A model generated the notes under the pieces. That model was not told where the DNA came from and searched no databases. It saw only the letters and a list, made by a program, of their open reading frames with translations. A stretch of DNA of 14,973 nucleotides. Origin: JBBRHH01 sp038222915 (lineage in GTDB: Bacteria; Planctomycetota; Phycisphaerae; Tepidisphaerales; Tepidisphaeraceae). The position numbers and the translations under genes are program-made. The stretch's first letter is position 1. The number at the start of each line of letters is the position of its first letter. Below, piece after piece: positions 1 through 9,924 of the stretch. Location of the stretch: the NCBI GenBank assembly GCA_038222915.1, contig JBBRHH010000082.1, positions 1 through 14,973 of the forward strand. Direction: 5' to 3'.

Positions 1-3000
1 GGGGTCGTAGTCTCTCCCCCATTTGTGATGTTGGACTGATCGGACTTAACCTTGTCCTTGTCCTTATCTTTTGACTTGTCGCGCTTGTGATGCGTCTTGC
101 TATCGAGCCCCTGCAGCAGGCCGCCAAGATTCTGCAGCGGATCACCGCCACCGCCTTTGAGAAACTGGTTCTGGATGGCCTTGCCAAAATCAAATTGCGG
201 GCTGGTCAGGCTGCCGGCAAAAGGAAGCCGGATCATGTCGCCGGGAATCGCCTTGGCGATCTGGCCGCCGATGAAACCCTTCGGCACCGCCAGTTCCATA
301 TCGATGATCCGATCCTGAACGATCGATGCACCGCCGGCAAGGCGAACAGTGCGGTTACCAATCGTCAGTGGCATATCGAGGTGAACCTCGCCGTTCTCAA
401 TGACCACATGCGCGTTGCGAATTTCGATCGGCACCGCCATCAAATTCGAGCCCGCCAACTGGCTAAGCGCAGAAATCAAATCGCTCACAAGATTCAGCTT
501 CGTGATGGAAATGTTGAACTCCGCCCGGCCGCCTTTGCTTGGTGGTATCAAATTGCCCTGTGCATCTTTTTTGGCCGGCGACAGCCAGTCCATCGGCAGA
601 TTGTCACACTGGATAACGTCCACCTCAAGCGGACCCGTCGCCTCGTCCGCATTTGCAAACAGCGGCATGATCTTGCCCAGATAATTGTCGGCCAACAGCT
701 TGTTAAGCTGCACATCCACCATCAACTTGCCCTTGGGAATCGTAAGACGCTTCTCCGGCTTGGAGAGATCGAAGCTGAGGCCACCCAGATCGACCGTACC
801 GTTGTTAAACAACATCTGGTCGGCCGCAAGCTGCGCCGGTTGGCCGGGAACGGTCGTGGGCTTGTCGCTGTTGGGGATGGTTACGACACCGTTCTTCAAT
901 TGAATATTGGAATTGACATGCGCGAGGGTGACCGCGCCCTTTTCGATCTCCAGTTTGTCGACGGCGAGGCCGCCATATGCTTCGAGCGATTTCACCGCCA
1001 CGTCAAACGGCTTGTCCATCGGATAAGAGCCGGCGATGACCCAAGTCTTGCTGGCGGTCCCCTGGACAACCAGCGACTGCATGGTTGGATTATCGCCGAA
1101 CATGGGCCGCAGCATCGCCCAGAGCCGCGTCGCGTCGTAGCTCGCGTTAATCACCATCCCCTTAAGGTTATTCGGGCCAACCGCAACTGCATTCGCCAGC
1201 GGCAGCAGCGTCGGATTCGTATCGTACTTCTCAATCTTCCCCGCCACATCAATATCAAGCACCTTGCTCTGGCTGGCAACCGCGAGCCGATTCAATGTGA
1301 TCGACTTGTTCGCCATGTCGATCGCAATATTGTCCTCCAGCGCAATCATCGCCTCGCGCACGTCCTCGGCCTTCGTCTGCCCCTTTACAACCAGCTCGGA
1401 AATCTTCGAATCCGAACCAACCATGCTGATGGTCTTGCCGGCCGTCGCAATCGTCTGCGTCGTGCGGATATCGCCGGCAATCTGCGCCGCCTTGGCAACC
1501 GGCTCACCCTTCATCACCGCCATCAGCTCCATGATCGGAAGAATCTTCGCCCCCAGCGTGATCTTGCCCTTCGCCTGCACATCCCCAGTGAGGTTCGCAA
1601 GTGAGATCGGCTCGACAACCGCCACGTCAGCAAAATCAAAATCGCCGGCCAGCTTGTTGATGTCGATCGTTGCAATTTGATCAATCAATGACTTCTTCGG
1701 ATCGTAAGCAGCCGCAACGGCCGCCTCGGAACTGAGCTTGAACTTTTGCGGTGCCGAAACGCCCTTGCCGCGCTTTACGACAAACCCGTGGCCGGTGAAA
1801 TCGCTGATGGTCAAACTGGTACCGGTGCTGGCAGGCGTGACCGCGAAACTAAATTGATCGACGACGCCGCGAATCACCTGCAGCGGCGGCAGCGCCTTTT
1901 CCTGCGCGATCGCATGCGCAACCGGCTTGTCCGCCAACGCCGGGATGTCCGTTCGCGGCCCCTTGGCCGCGCCGAAGATGTCCGCCTGACTCAGTTGGCT
2001 CGGCGCAGTCGTCGGCCCCTTCATCGCGTTCGCCAGCATGCTCAACCGCCCCACGTCCAGCTTCGACGCCTCCCCCTTCATCTTGATGGCCCACGGATTA
2101 AACCCGGTCGCCGAGACACCCTTCGTCGCCGGTGCCGAGCTCGGAAGCTCCATGCTTCCATCAGTCAAACTCAGCGTCCCAAGCGTCCCGCTGAGCGCGA
2201 CGCTCTGGAAATCCACCCGCATGTCGTTGGAGATGCTCACTCCCGTCAGCGCAACATTGATGCTGTCATCGTTAAAGGATTTATTCCCCTTCGCATCTGC
2301 AATCGTCAGCTTCGACAGATCCAGATGACCGGCCAGCGTATTCCCCTTGTCGTCGTGCACAGCGTTTACTTCACCGGCAAGCTGTCCGCCCATCAGCTCG
2401 GCCTTTTGCCCGTCGACATACAGCGAAACACTCACCCCAAAATCCTGCGCCACCGCCAGAAGCTGTTTCAAATCCGCCTGGGTAATTTTCAGATCGCCGT
2501 TGGCGGTCATCGTCTTGCCAAGGTTAAAGACGACGTCCTTATCCCCCTTCTGAGCGGCCAGCATCCCCACATTGTCCTGAACGTTCAGCTTCGACAGCAC
2601 CACGTCAATCGCCTCGCCGACGGTAGCCACGCCCGCCAGATCAACCGTTGCCGTGTAGTTCTTCAGATTGTTTCCGATGGATACCGCGTTGGTCTTCAGC
2701 GTCGTGTCGCGCAGCTTTGCAGTCGTCCCGTCAAAGTCCAGTTTCGACGTCATGGAAATGACGCCCGACATCGCCATGTCCGCTAGCTTCGCCGGCAACA
2801 GTCGTCCAAAATTCTTCTTAAGCCCGGCAAGATCGGCCTCCAGCGTCTGGAGATCCGCGCCGGCCACGTTCACCACAGTCTTCCCTTTCGAGGCCTTCCA
2901 CGAAAGCGACGCCATATCGAAAACCAGATGGATTGTCGGATTCTCCTTACTATCCACCCACGTGACCAAAGCGACATCCTCGATGCGATCGTTGAACTCG

Positions 3001-4850
3001 CGCGGCACCGTCACCTGTGCATGCAAAAACAACAACTTCTGCTGCAAATCGCCCAGCGTCTTGTTCCCCTTGATCTCCACATCCTTCGAAGCGACATCCA
3101 CCTTCGCCGTCGCTTTCCCTTTCAGGTCGGTCGCATAATTCCCCTCCACGCTCACATCAATGTGCTCGCTGCCCGACAACTGCATGTCGCCAAAATCAAA
3201 TAGCTGGCCCAACTGCTTCTGAGCCTCGGCCAATTGCACATCGATCGGCCCCGCGATCCCATCCAGCGACGCCCCCTGAATATTCGCGGTCATAAACCCG
3301 CTGTTGAACACAAGACCGATGTCGTGCAGATCCGGAATCGTCTTCCCGCCGCCCGTACTCTGCGCCTTGACGCTCATGGTGATCGGGCTGATCGTCACCG
3401 GTTTGTTTGTTGCATCTGTTGCCTGAATCGAGTCCAGCTTCAAATTTTGCGTAAACGCCGCCCTCTCGGCCGTCATCTGCAAGTCAACGTCTACGTGCAG
3501 TTGCCCCGACTGCACCTTCACCCCCTCTTTAATCCCCAGCGTCCGCGGCATCTGTCGCGCGAGCGCCGAATCCACATCCACCTTCGCCTGCAATCGGCCG
3601 GCATTACCGGGCGCTTTGTTGGCAAGAACGTTCAGCAATTCCTCGACGCTCCCCTCGCCACGCATGCCGATCGACGCCAGCGTCGTCTTCCCATCTTCGC
3701 CGACAATCGAAATCCACTGGTCGGCCGATTCCCCAACGGCAAACTTCAGCTTGCGAACGTCATTCGCGCCCATATCGCCGGAAAGAGTCGTGCGCGGGAT
3801 CGTGATTTTGAGCTGGCTAAAAGCCAGTGCTTCAGGAGCAGGCCGCGTGGCCGCGCCCGCGACAACAGGCGCATCAAACACCGGCCCCTTAAAGCCCGTG
3901 CTGATGATCGTCCCTTCAATCACACCCTTGTTGGCCGAGTAATTGATCGTCAACTCACCGTTGGTGTCCCCCGCCAACTCCCGCGCCGCCGGAATCTTCG
4001 CAAGAAACGAACGCACCGTCGCCAGGCTCAGCCCTTTGATCGACAGCTTTTCCGAAACAGTCATTTTGTCGACATCAACGCGGTTGTTGTTTACCGCATC
4101 CACCTCACCAGCCAGCGTGATTGATCCCGTCGTCGGTTCGCTTCCAATCCGCGCCTCGACAAACGCTGAATGTTTGATCGGAGAATTGATGTTGGCGATG
4201 GCGGTTGAAAATTTTCCCGACACGATGTGCAGCGGCGGAATCGCCTCTTCACCCGGCTTCACCTCAGTCTCAATCGTGCCCCGGATGTCTGACGAAAATT
4301 CGACCTGCACGTCGGGCAGGTTAGTAACCTTCTTCGCCGATGTCGTCTTTTCCGTGTCCGTGTTCGACTTGGAATGAGCCGGCCGCGCCTTGGCCAACTG
4401 ACTGAAATTACTCTGGCCGTTGGCCAACCGCTTAAACGTGAAATCAACCCCCTCCGCCGAAGTCTTCCCCAGATGATATTTCCCGCGTATCGCATCGATC
4501 AGCGACAGTTGCGTACCAAGGTGCTTGATCTCCAGAATCTGCGCATTCTGCTGGTCGAGCACGCGGATCCCGTCCACCGACAATCCGCCCATCCACCCAA
4601 CCGACCAATTCTGAATCGAAACATGTCCGTTCAAATTCTCATTCACCTTCCCAACCACGAAATCGCGCACCATCCCCGTGCTGAGAATCGTCGGCACCAG
4701 CGCCGCCAGCAAGATGATCAACACAAGGAATCCACCAATGATCCGCAACCACCATCGCTTCTTTCGCGGCTTGGCGGCGGGCGCAGCCGGAGCATTGTTG
4801 CCGGCCGGTTGATTCGGATCAGAACTCGGCGGCGGGGAAGGCGTGTCCAT
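1..4850 (-). CDS. Giant AsmA/TamB-like envelope protein (3' end beyond window)
   Basis: The frame is open from the ATG at 4850-4848 to the left edge, about 1616 codons with no stop, so the C-terminus is missing. A Pro/Ala-rich tail with a basic KPRKKRWW patch (residues 1-34) precedes one membrane helix (about 35-57). Right after it comes the usual AsmA-type opening, VRDFVVGKVNENL then SIQNWSVGWMGGLSVDGI. The rest is a very long, repetitive beta-rich region with many short 'D-x-x-x-L/V' strands. An AsmA-like C-terminal segment lies around residues 1440-1560, followed by a Gly-rich stretch and a Lys/Asp-rich low-complexity tail. Family knowledge: AsmA/TamB proteins are inner-membrane anchored and bridge the periplasm, and several move phospholipids to the outer membrane. 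The role here is inferred from that. The gene starts 42 bases after the small exported-protein gene and is probably co-transcribed with it. No strong Shine-Dalgarno precedes the ATG. DUF748-type relatives are an alternative label. Confidence 0.88.
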   Translation of the reverse strand, partial: MDTPSPPPSSDPNQPAGNNAPAAPAAKPRKKRWWLRIIGGFLVLIILLAALVPTILSTGMVRDFVVGKVNENLNGHVSIQNWSVGWMGGLSVDGIRVLDQQNAQILEIKHLGTQLSLIDAIRGKYHLGKTSAEGVDFTFKRLANGQSNFSQLAKARPAHSKSNTDTEKTTSAKKVTNLPDVQVEFSSDIRGTIETEVKPGEEAIPPLHIVSGKFSTAIANINSPIKHSAFVEARIGSEPTTGSITLAGEVDAVNNNRVDVDKMTVSEKLSIKGLSLATVRSFLAKIPAARELAGDTNGELTINYSANKGVIEGTIISTGFKGPVFDAPVVAGAATRPAPEALAFSQLKITIPRTTLSGDMGANDVRKLKFAVGESADQWISIVGEDGKTTLASIGMRGEGSVEELLNVLANKAPGNAGRLQAKVDVDSALARQMPRTLGIKEGVKVQSGQLHVDVDLQMTAERAAFTQNLKLDSIQATDATNKPVTISPITMSVKAQSTGGGKTIPDLHDIGLVFNSGFMTANIQGASLDGIAGPIDVQLAEAQKQLGQLFDFGDMQLSGSEHIDVSVEGNYATDLKGKATAKVDVASKDVEIKGNKTLGDLQQKLLFLHAQVTVPREFNDRIEDVALVTWVDSKENPTIHLVFDMASLSWKASKGKTVVNVAGADLQTLEADLAGLKKNFGRLLPAKLADMAMSGVISMTSKLDFDGTTAKLRDTTLKTNAVSIGNNLKNYTATVDLAGVATVGEAIDVVLSKLNVQDNVGMLAAQKGDKDVVFNLGKTMTANGDLKITQADLKQLLAVAQDFGVSVSLYVDGQKAELMGGQLAGEVNAVHDDKGNTLAGHLDLSKLTIADAKGNKSFNDDSINVALTGVSISNDMRVDFQSVALSGTLGTLSLTDGSMELPSSAPATKGVSATGFNPWAIKMKGEASKLDVGRLSMLANAMKGPTTAPSQLSQADIFGAAKGPRTDIPALADKPVAHAIAQEKALPPLQVIRGVVDQFSFAVTPASTGTSLTISDFTGHGFVVKRGKGVSAPQKFKLSSEAAVAAAYDPKKSLIDQIATIDINKLAGDFDFADVAVVEPISLANLTGDVQAKGKITLGAKILPIMELMAVMKGEPVAKAAQIAGDIRTTQTIATAGKTISMVGSDSKISELVVKGQTKAEDVREAMIALEDNIAIDMANKSITLNRLAVASQSKVLDIDVAGKIEKYDTNPTLLPLANAVAVGPNNLKGMVINASYDATRLWAMLRPMFGDNPTMQSLVVQGTASKTWVIAGSYPMDKPFDVAVKSLEAYGGLAVDKLEIEKGAVTLAHVNSNIQLKNGVVTIPNSDKPTTVPGQPAQLAADQMLFNNGTVDLGGLSFDLSKPEKRLTIPKGKLMVDVQLNKLLADNYLGKIMPLFANADEATGPLEVDVIQCDNLPMDWLSPAKKDAQGNLIPPSKGGRAEFNISITKLNLVSDLISALSQLAGSNLMAVPIEIRNAHVVIENGEVHLDMPLTIGNRTVRLAGGASIVQDRIIDMELAVPKGFIGGQIAKAIPGDMIRLPFAGSLTSPQFDFGKAIQNQFLKGGGGDPLQNLGGLLQGLDSKTHHKRDKSKDKDKDKVKSDQSNITNGGETTT

Positions 4851-4892
4851 AAGAATGTCCGACTGTAATTTTGAGAACCTGCGGCCGCGCAA

Positions 4893-5333
4893 CTATGGCG
4901 GGCCAATACGCGTCATGCCCGTCTGCGCCAGCACCAGCGGGGCCGGTAATACAGGTGGCGGGGTCGATGTGCTGCGAGCAATAGCCGTGCCCCCAGCACC
5001 AGCACCCCCTGCCCCGGCGCCACCCACTGCTCCCGCCGCCCCGGCCGGCGCCTGCACGCCGCCAACAAATCCAGGCTGCGGCGACGCCGTCTGAAATTCG
5101 AACGTTTGCAGCGACAGTAGCGTCGAAATTTGCGGGCGCATCGTCAGCGTAACGTACTTCCGATCGGCCGAGACAACCGCCTGCACATCATTCTGAACCC
5201 CGGAATTCACCACGCCGATCTGCGGGGCGAACAATGCAGCCCCGTTTCCAATAAAAGGCGGCACTTGCGCCGAGCATTCACCCGCCGCCAGCAACAAAAA
5301 CGCGCCCAAAACCGCAACAAATCGAGGATTCAT
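4893..5333 (-). CDS. Small exported protein with secretin-like strand motif
   Basis: A 146-residue protein. Residues 1-23 form a signal peptide with a hydrophobic run (VAVLGAFLLLAAG) and a likely cleavage after CSA (23). The Cys at 20 is preceded by Glu, so it is not a lipobox. Residues 45-70 (GVQNDVQAVVSADRKYVTLT, then MRPQIS) resemble the conserved beta-hairpin motif of type II/IV secretin C-terminal domains, but the rest of a secretin barrel is absent. Residues 97-116 are a Gly/Ala low-complexity stretch, and the tail is Pro-rich. The ATG at 5333 has a GGAG five bases upstream, one of the clearer ribosome sites in the window. It is the first gene of a probable operon with the AsmA-like gene, which suggests an envelope role. 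The exact function is unknown; a secretin fragment or a planctomycete-specific secreted family are both possible. Confidence 0.75.
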   Translation of the reverse strand: MNPRFVAVLGAFLLLAAGECSAQVPPFIGNGAALFAPQIGVVNSGVQNDVQAVVSADRKYVTLTMRPQISTLLSLQTFEFQTASPQPGFVGGVQAPAGAAGAVGGAGAGGAGAGGTAIARSTSTPPPVLPAPLVLAQTGMTRIGPP

Positions 5334-5507
5334 AACCGCTCCAAACGCAATGGAACATCAAACTACTCTGAAGTATAACGTAATCATCATTCCTTCTGAC
5401 ACATGAAAATGTCTGAAGTTGCGAATCGCAGCGGACATAAAAGCGCGGTGCAACCGCTGGGAGAGCATCTTCAGCACCTCGCATTTTAGTCCGATAGAGA
5501 TCATTCC
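5334..5507. promoter_or_regulatory. Divergent promoter region between envelope operon and gmd
   Basis: These 174 bases separate two divergent genes, so both should have promoters here. On the minus strand TATACT (5377-5372) is a good -10 hexamer about 38 bases before the exported-protein start. The -35 opposite it is poor (GTCAGA at 5400-5395, 17-base spacer). No convincing plus-strand promoter for gmd was found; GATAGA at 5493-5498 is only a weak candidate. A small perfect hairpin, GCGGT-GCA-ACCGC (5445-5457), lies in the likely gmd leader. Confidence 0.4.
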
Positions 5508-6539
<1,032 letters not shown>

Positions 6540-6600
6540 CAAACGAGTTCTCCGACGGCTGATAAGCGGACGCGTGCCTTCTCTCAAACAAGGGAACGCG

Positions 6601-6606
6601 TACAAT
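6601..6606 (+). promoter_or_regulatory. Possible -10 element just upstream of the secreted-protein gene
   Basis: TACAAT matches the -10 consensus at five of six bases and ends nine bases before the ATG at 6616. Transcription from it would start almost at the start codon, giving a near-leaderless message. That would fit the absence of a Shine-Dalgarno sequence close to the ATG. No good -35 was seen. Confidence 0.3.
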
Positions 6607-6615
6607 ACCGCAACC

Positions 6616-8325
6616 ATGAAACCCTGGAATTCGCTACGCACAGCGGCCCTGGCAAGTCTCCTGTCGTTGCTTCCCGCAGTAGCCCACGCGGCTGACTACG
6701 CCGGGAACTACCAGGGCGAAAAGATCTCCGTCCTCATCTCCCCCGAAGGCCCCGCCTTCGCCGGCGAAATACATATGGGCGACCAGAAGTTCCCGCTCAA
6801 AGCCCACCCGGACGGCGATCATCTGTCAGGTACATTCAACGTCGGCGCAAGCGCCTTCCCCTTCACCGCCACCGCCCACGGCGACGACCTCACCTTCATC
6901 ACCGACGGCGTCACCTACCAACTCCACCGTCACGCCAATCCCCTCGCCGCCGGCCCAACCTCCAAGCCCATCACCCCCGCCGACGCCCTCGCCGGCTATA
7001 CCATTCTGAACGAAACCGAATTCGGCATCGCCCTCGCCCACGAACTCCCAACCGTCACCACCACCCGCGCCGCCCTCCAGGCCACCTTCCCCGATCTCGC
7101 CCGCAACTTCGGCGCACGCCCCACCATCCTCGGCGCATACGAAGACGCGCGCGAGCACAAAAGTGCCTTCGTCAGTTTCACGACCAACTTCAATGATCGC
7201 CCCGTTAAAGGATTCGTCACCGCCAAACTCCGCGACCAGGGCGCAGTCGTCTTTGTCGTCTTCGGCAACGCAGACGCAACCCGCGCCCAATGGTCCGCGC
7301 TCACCGCCAAGCCCGAGCCCGGCCCCGAACATGAGCGCGACATGAAATCCGAAATGGCCGCCGTCCCGCTCACCCCCTACAGCTTCCCCGACCACACCGG
7401 CGCGATCGGCCTCGCCGAAGGCTACACCACCAAGGCGCCGACCGAGAGCAACCTCACCGTCACCGGCCCCGCCGATCAGAAAATCCGCATGGCCTTCGGC
7501 GGCACCTACTACACACCCGACGCCGGCATCGTCCGCCAGAATCCGCAGAACGTCGCCAAACTCAATCTCGCCATCTCCCCCTACAGCGACGATCCCGCCA
7601 CCGCCCTCGCCAACATCATTCGCGCCAATAGCGTCGTCAGCCAGCGCAACGGCGGCCCAACCATCGTCCCCGAGCGCGTGATCAAGGTCGTTCCCGTCCA
7701 GGCCCGCAATCCCGGCGGCAAGGGTTCGCAGATCACCTACGACATCACCATCACCGAAAAGGGCGTCGCGAAGCATTACCGATCGCTCATCCAGTTCGAA
7801 ATCTCCCCGCTGCGCAACGGCAGTTGGGGCTTCTATGCCTCCCTCCAGGTCCTCGCGCCGCCCGACACATTCGAGCACGATCTGCCGGTCATGCTGGCCC
7901 AGGTCTTCTCCCTCTCCGAGAACGAAGAGGCCGTCAAGGCAAAATCGCAGCGCGAGATGGCCGCCGCCAAACAACTCGCCGACGCCCAGGCCGCCGCAAA
8001 TGCCAAGATCGCCCAGGCTCATTACGACCACAACAAAAGCGTCGCCGAAGCCAGCGCCCGCCAGAGCAAGGCATGGGAAGATGCCGACCGCAACGAGAAG
8101 ATCAAGCAGCGCACCGCCACCGACTTCATCGAAACCATCCGCGGCGAGCGCACCGTTGAAGACACCGTCACCGGCGAAAAAACCAGCGTCAATCTCGCCG
8201 ACGTCCACGATATCGTCGACAAAGCAAATTATCAGAACCCCGGCCGCTTCCGCGAAATACCCCTGCGCGACGAGGTCTATCCCATGGCTGGCCGCGAAAA
8301 CGAACCCGACTACCTGCCCCGTTAA
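6616..8325 (+). CDS. Secreted protein of unknown function, lipocalin-like N-terminus and helical C-terminus
   Basis: 569 residues from the ATG at 6616. The frame extends to a GTG at 6574, but the ATG places a classic signal peptide at the very N-terminus (MKPWNSLRTAALASLLSLLP, cleavage near AHA at 25), so it is preferred. Residues 27-106 are a short beta-repeat unit with alternating 'G-x-F/Y' and 'G-D-x-L' turns (YAGNYQGEKISVLI, AGEIHMGDQKFPL, GDDLTF), resembling a lipocalin/calycin-like barrel. Residues 120-235 and 250-420 form two further mixed alpha/beta parts with no catalytic motif I recognise. Residues 434-500 are rich in Ala, Lys, Glu and Gln and probably form a long helix or coiled coil. 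A compact ending follows with a G-x-R-T-V-x-D-x-x-T-G motif (510-520). It probably acts in the periplasm or outside the cell. Function unknown. It is on the gmd strand but 76 bases away, so co-transcription is uncertain. Confidence 0.85.
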   Translation: MKPWNSLRTAALASLLSLLPAVAHAADYAGNYQGEKISVLISPEGPAFAGEIHMGDQKFPLKAHPDGDHLSGTFNVGASAFPFTATAHGDDLTFITDGVTYQLHRHANPLAAGPTSKPITPADALAGYTILNETEFGIALAHELPTVTTTRAALQATFPDLARNFGARPTILGAYEDAREHKSAFVSFTTNFNDRPVKGFVTAKLRDQGAVVFVVFGNADATRAQWSALTAKPEPGPEHERDMKSEMAAVPLTPYSFPDHTGAIGLAEGYTTKAPTESNLTVTGPADQKIRMAFGGTYYTPDAGIVRQNPQNVAKLNLAISPYSDDPATALANIIRANSVVSQRNGGPTIVPERVIKVVPVQARNPGGKGSQITYDITITEKGVAKHYRSLIQFEISPLRNGSWGFYASLQVLAPPDTFEHDLPVMLAQVFSLSENEEAVKAKSQREMAAAKQLADAQAAANAKIAQAHYDHNKSVAEASARQSKAWEDADRNEKIKQRTATDFIETIRGERTVEDTVTGEKTSVNLADVHDIVDKANYQNPGRFREIPLRDEVYPMAGRENEPDYLPR

Positions 8326-8514
8326 CCGTGAAGCCCTCAAAATCCTGCCAACCCCCCAGATTACTAAGTCCGGAAATCGCCCGAACCCCGCTTGACTGAA
8401 TCCGCCGACCCCTGCATCTTTGTGCTCCTATTGGTGATTTAATGACCCCGTAATTTGTGGCCATGCGGGTTATTCAACATCCTCCGCTACTTCAACGATA
8501 ACAACTGTGTGGGT
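8326..8514 (+). promoter_or_regulatory. Intergenic region upstream of the P450-FAAL-thioesterase operon
   Basis: This 189-base gap is more AT-rich than its neighbours and is the natural place for the operon promoter. TTGACT at 8392-8397 matches the -35 consensus at five of six bases. The hexamer 17 bases on, CATCTT (8415-8420), is a poor -10. TTTAAT at 8438-8443 is a better -10 but has no -35 at normal spacing. No rho-independent terminator for the preceding gene was seen. Confidence 0.3.
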
Positions 8515-9924
8515 ATGCACGATTCGGATGCCAATCTCGGTCAAGGCCCCGCCGTGGACCAGGCGGCAGCGCCCGTTTGCACGCCAGGTCCCAGGAACCT
8601 CGTCGCCTTCGACGGGCACGTCGATCCACTCGCTTTTCTCGGACAGTTGATCGACGAATTCGGCCACGTCTCCCGTTATCAGACCCGCTACGGCCCCTGC
8701 ATCTTCTTTGTCCGCCCAGACCACATTCAGACCATCCTCCACAGCGAAAATTATCTCCGCGCCTCCCTCGTCAAAGTGTTATTGGGCGACGGTCTCCTCT
8801 CCATCGACGGCCCGCGCTGGCGTTCCCAGCGCCGCTTAATGCAGCGCGATTTTCTTCCGCCCGGCGTCGCTCCCTTTCACGCCGTCATGGTGGACCAAAT
8901 CTCCCGCACAACAAAAGAATGGCACACCGTCGCCCAAAAAAGGGAGCCCATCGACGTCGCAAAGGAGATGACCCGCCTCACCCTCCGCATCGTCGTCGAT
9001 GCCCTCTTCGGCGAAGATCTCTCCGAAGACCACTGCCGGAACCTCTGCGCCGCCATCACCCAGATCCTCAACGACGTCGGCCGACTCTCCTGGACCATCT
9101 TCGGCGTCCCCGCCCACTTCACGCCCGCCAGCACCGGCATTTTGGCCGCCGCCAAAAAAGTCGTCGACTCCACCTGCTACGAACTGATCGCCCGCCGCCG
9201 CGCCCAATCCCCCGCCGACCGGCGTAAAGACCTGCTCACCATGCTCATCCAGGCCGACACCGAAACCGGCGCCATGACCGATCTCCAGTTACGCGACGAA
9301 ATAGTCACCATGCTCGTCGGCGGCCACGAAACCACCGCCCTCTCCCTCTCCTGGGCCTGGAAAGCAATCGCCGAAAATCCCGAAGTCGAATCGCGCCTCC
9401 ATCAGGAACTCGACGAAAAACTAGCCGGCCAACTCCCGACTCTCGAAGATCTCCAAAACCTCTCCTGGACGCGCGGCGTCTTTCAGGAAGCCCTCCGCCT
9501 CTACCCGCCGGTCTGGTACATGGCCCGCGTCGCCGCCGAAGAAGACACCATCGACGGCCACCACATTCCAAAAGGCGCACGTGTCCTCGTCTCCGCCTGG
9601 TTCACCCACCGCCACAAAGACTTCTGGCCAAACCCCGACCGTTTCGACCCCTCACGCTTCCTTAATCCGGCCGCCCAGCACTCTCACCGATACGCCTATT
9701 TCCCCTTCGGCGGCGGCCGCCACACCTGCCTCGGAAACTACTTCGCCCAGATGGAAGGCGTCCTCATCCTCGCCCAACTCGCCCAGCAGTTCCGCGTCCG
9801 ACCATTGAATTCTCACGAAATCAAACCCGATCCCGGCATCACCCTGCGCCAGTTGCCCGGCCTCCAGGCCAGCATCGAATCTCGCCAATTCGCGCACTCA
9901 CACGCCACATCGGGGGCCCAATGA
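8515..9924 (+). CDS. Cytochrome P450 monooxygenase (FAAL-linked)
   Basis: A 469-residue haem monooxygenase. Hallmarks, numbered from the ATG at 8515: C-helix WRSQRR (102-107); the I-helix oxygen-activation motif VGGHETT (268-274); the ExxR pair in EALR (Glu325, Arg328); and the haem loop FPFGGGRHTCLG (396-407) with Cys405 as thiolate ligand. There is no N-terminal membrane anchor, so the enzyme should be soluble. The frame extends 20 codons upstream to a TTG at 8455, but that extension has no P450 character, so the ATG is preferred. No Shine-Dalgarno is obvious. The stop overlaps the FAAL start as ATGA (9921-9924), implying translational coupling. From context the substrate is inferred to be an acyl chain, probably carrier-bound, as known for BioI and other carrier-protein-dependent P450s. 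No ferredoxin or reductase is encoded nearby, so redox partners must come from elsewhere. Confidence 0.95.
   Translation: MHDSDANLGQGPAVDQAAAPVCTPGPRNLVAFDGHVDPLAFLGQLIDEFGHVSRYQTRYGPCIFFVRPDHIQTILHSENYLRASLVKVLLGDGLLSIDGPRWRSQRRLMQRDFLPPGVAPFHAVMVDQISRTTKEWHTVAQKREPIDVAKEMTRLTLRIVVDALFGEDLSEDHCRNLCAAITQILNDVGRLSWTIFGVPAHFTPASTGILAAAKKVVDSTCYELIARRRAQSPADRRKDLLTMLIQADTETGAMTDLQLRDEIVTMLVGGHETTALSLSWAWKAIAENPEVESRLHQELDEKLAGQLPTLEDLQNLSWTRGVFQEALRLYPPVWYMARVAAEEDTIDGHHIPKGARVLVSAWFTHRHKDFWPNPDRFDPSRFLNPAAQHSHRYAYFPFGGGRHTCLGNYFAQMEGVLILAQLAQQFRVRPLNSHEIKPDPGITLRQLPGLQASIESRQFAHSHATSGAQ

Noticed and set aside
87..4868. Long plus-strand reading frames (87-1604, 1746-2786, 3234-4124, 4374-4868)
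   Set aside because: They are exactly codon-in-register with the minus-strand AsmA-like gene and have Arg/His-rich translations without domain motifs, typical of antisense shadows in GC-rich DNA.
4980..5060. Pro/Gly-type low-complexity DNA as a repeat array
   Set aside because: It encodes the Gly/Ala-rich stretch of the exported protein and lacks a regular repeat unit or spacers, so it is not a CRISPR or satellite array.
5445..5457. Hairpin GCGGT-GCA-ACCGC as terminator or riboswitch
   Set aside because: Only five pairs with no T-run, in a divergent region where no terminator is expected; no larger conserved fold could be recognised.
6574..6615. GTG start extending the secreted protein by 14 residues
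   Set aside because: It would bury the signal peptide behind a polar extension; the ATG at 6616 gives a normal signal peptide.
8455..8514. TTG start extending the P450 by 20 residues
   Set aside because: The added residues show no P450 character, no ribosome site precedes the TTG, and an ATG is available at 8515.
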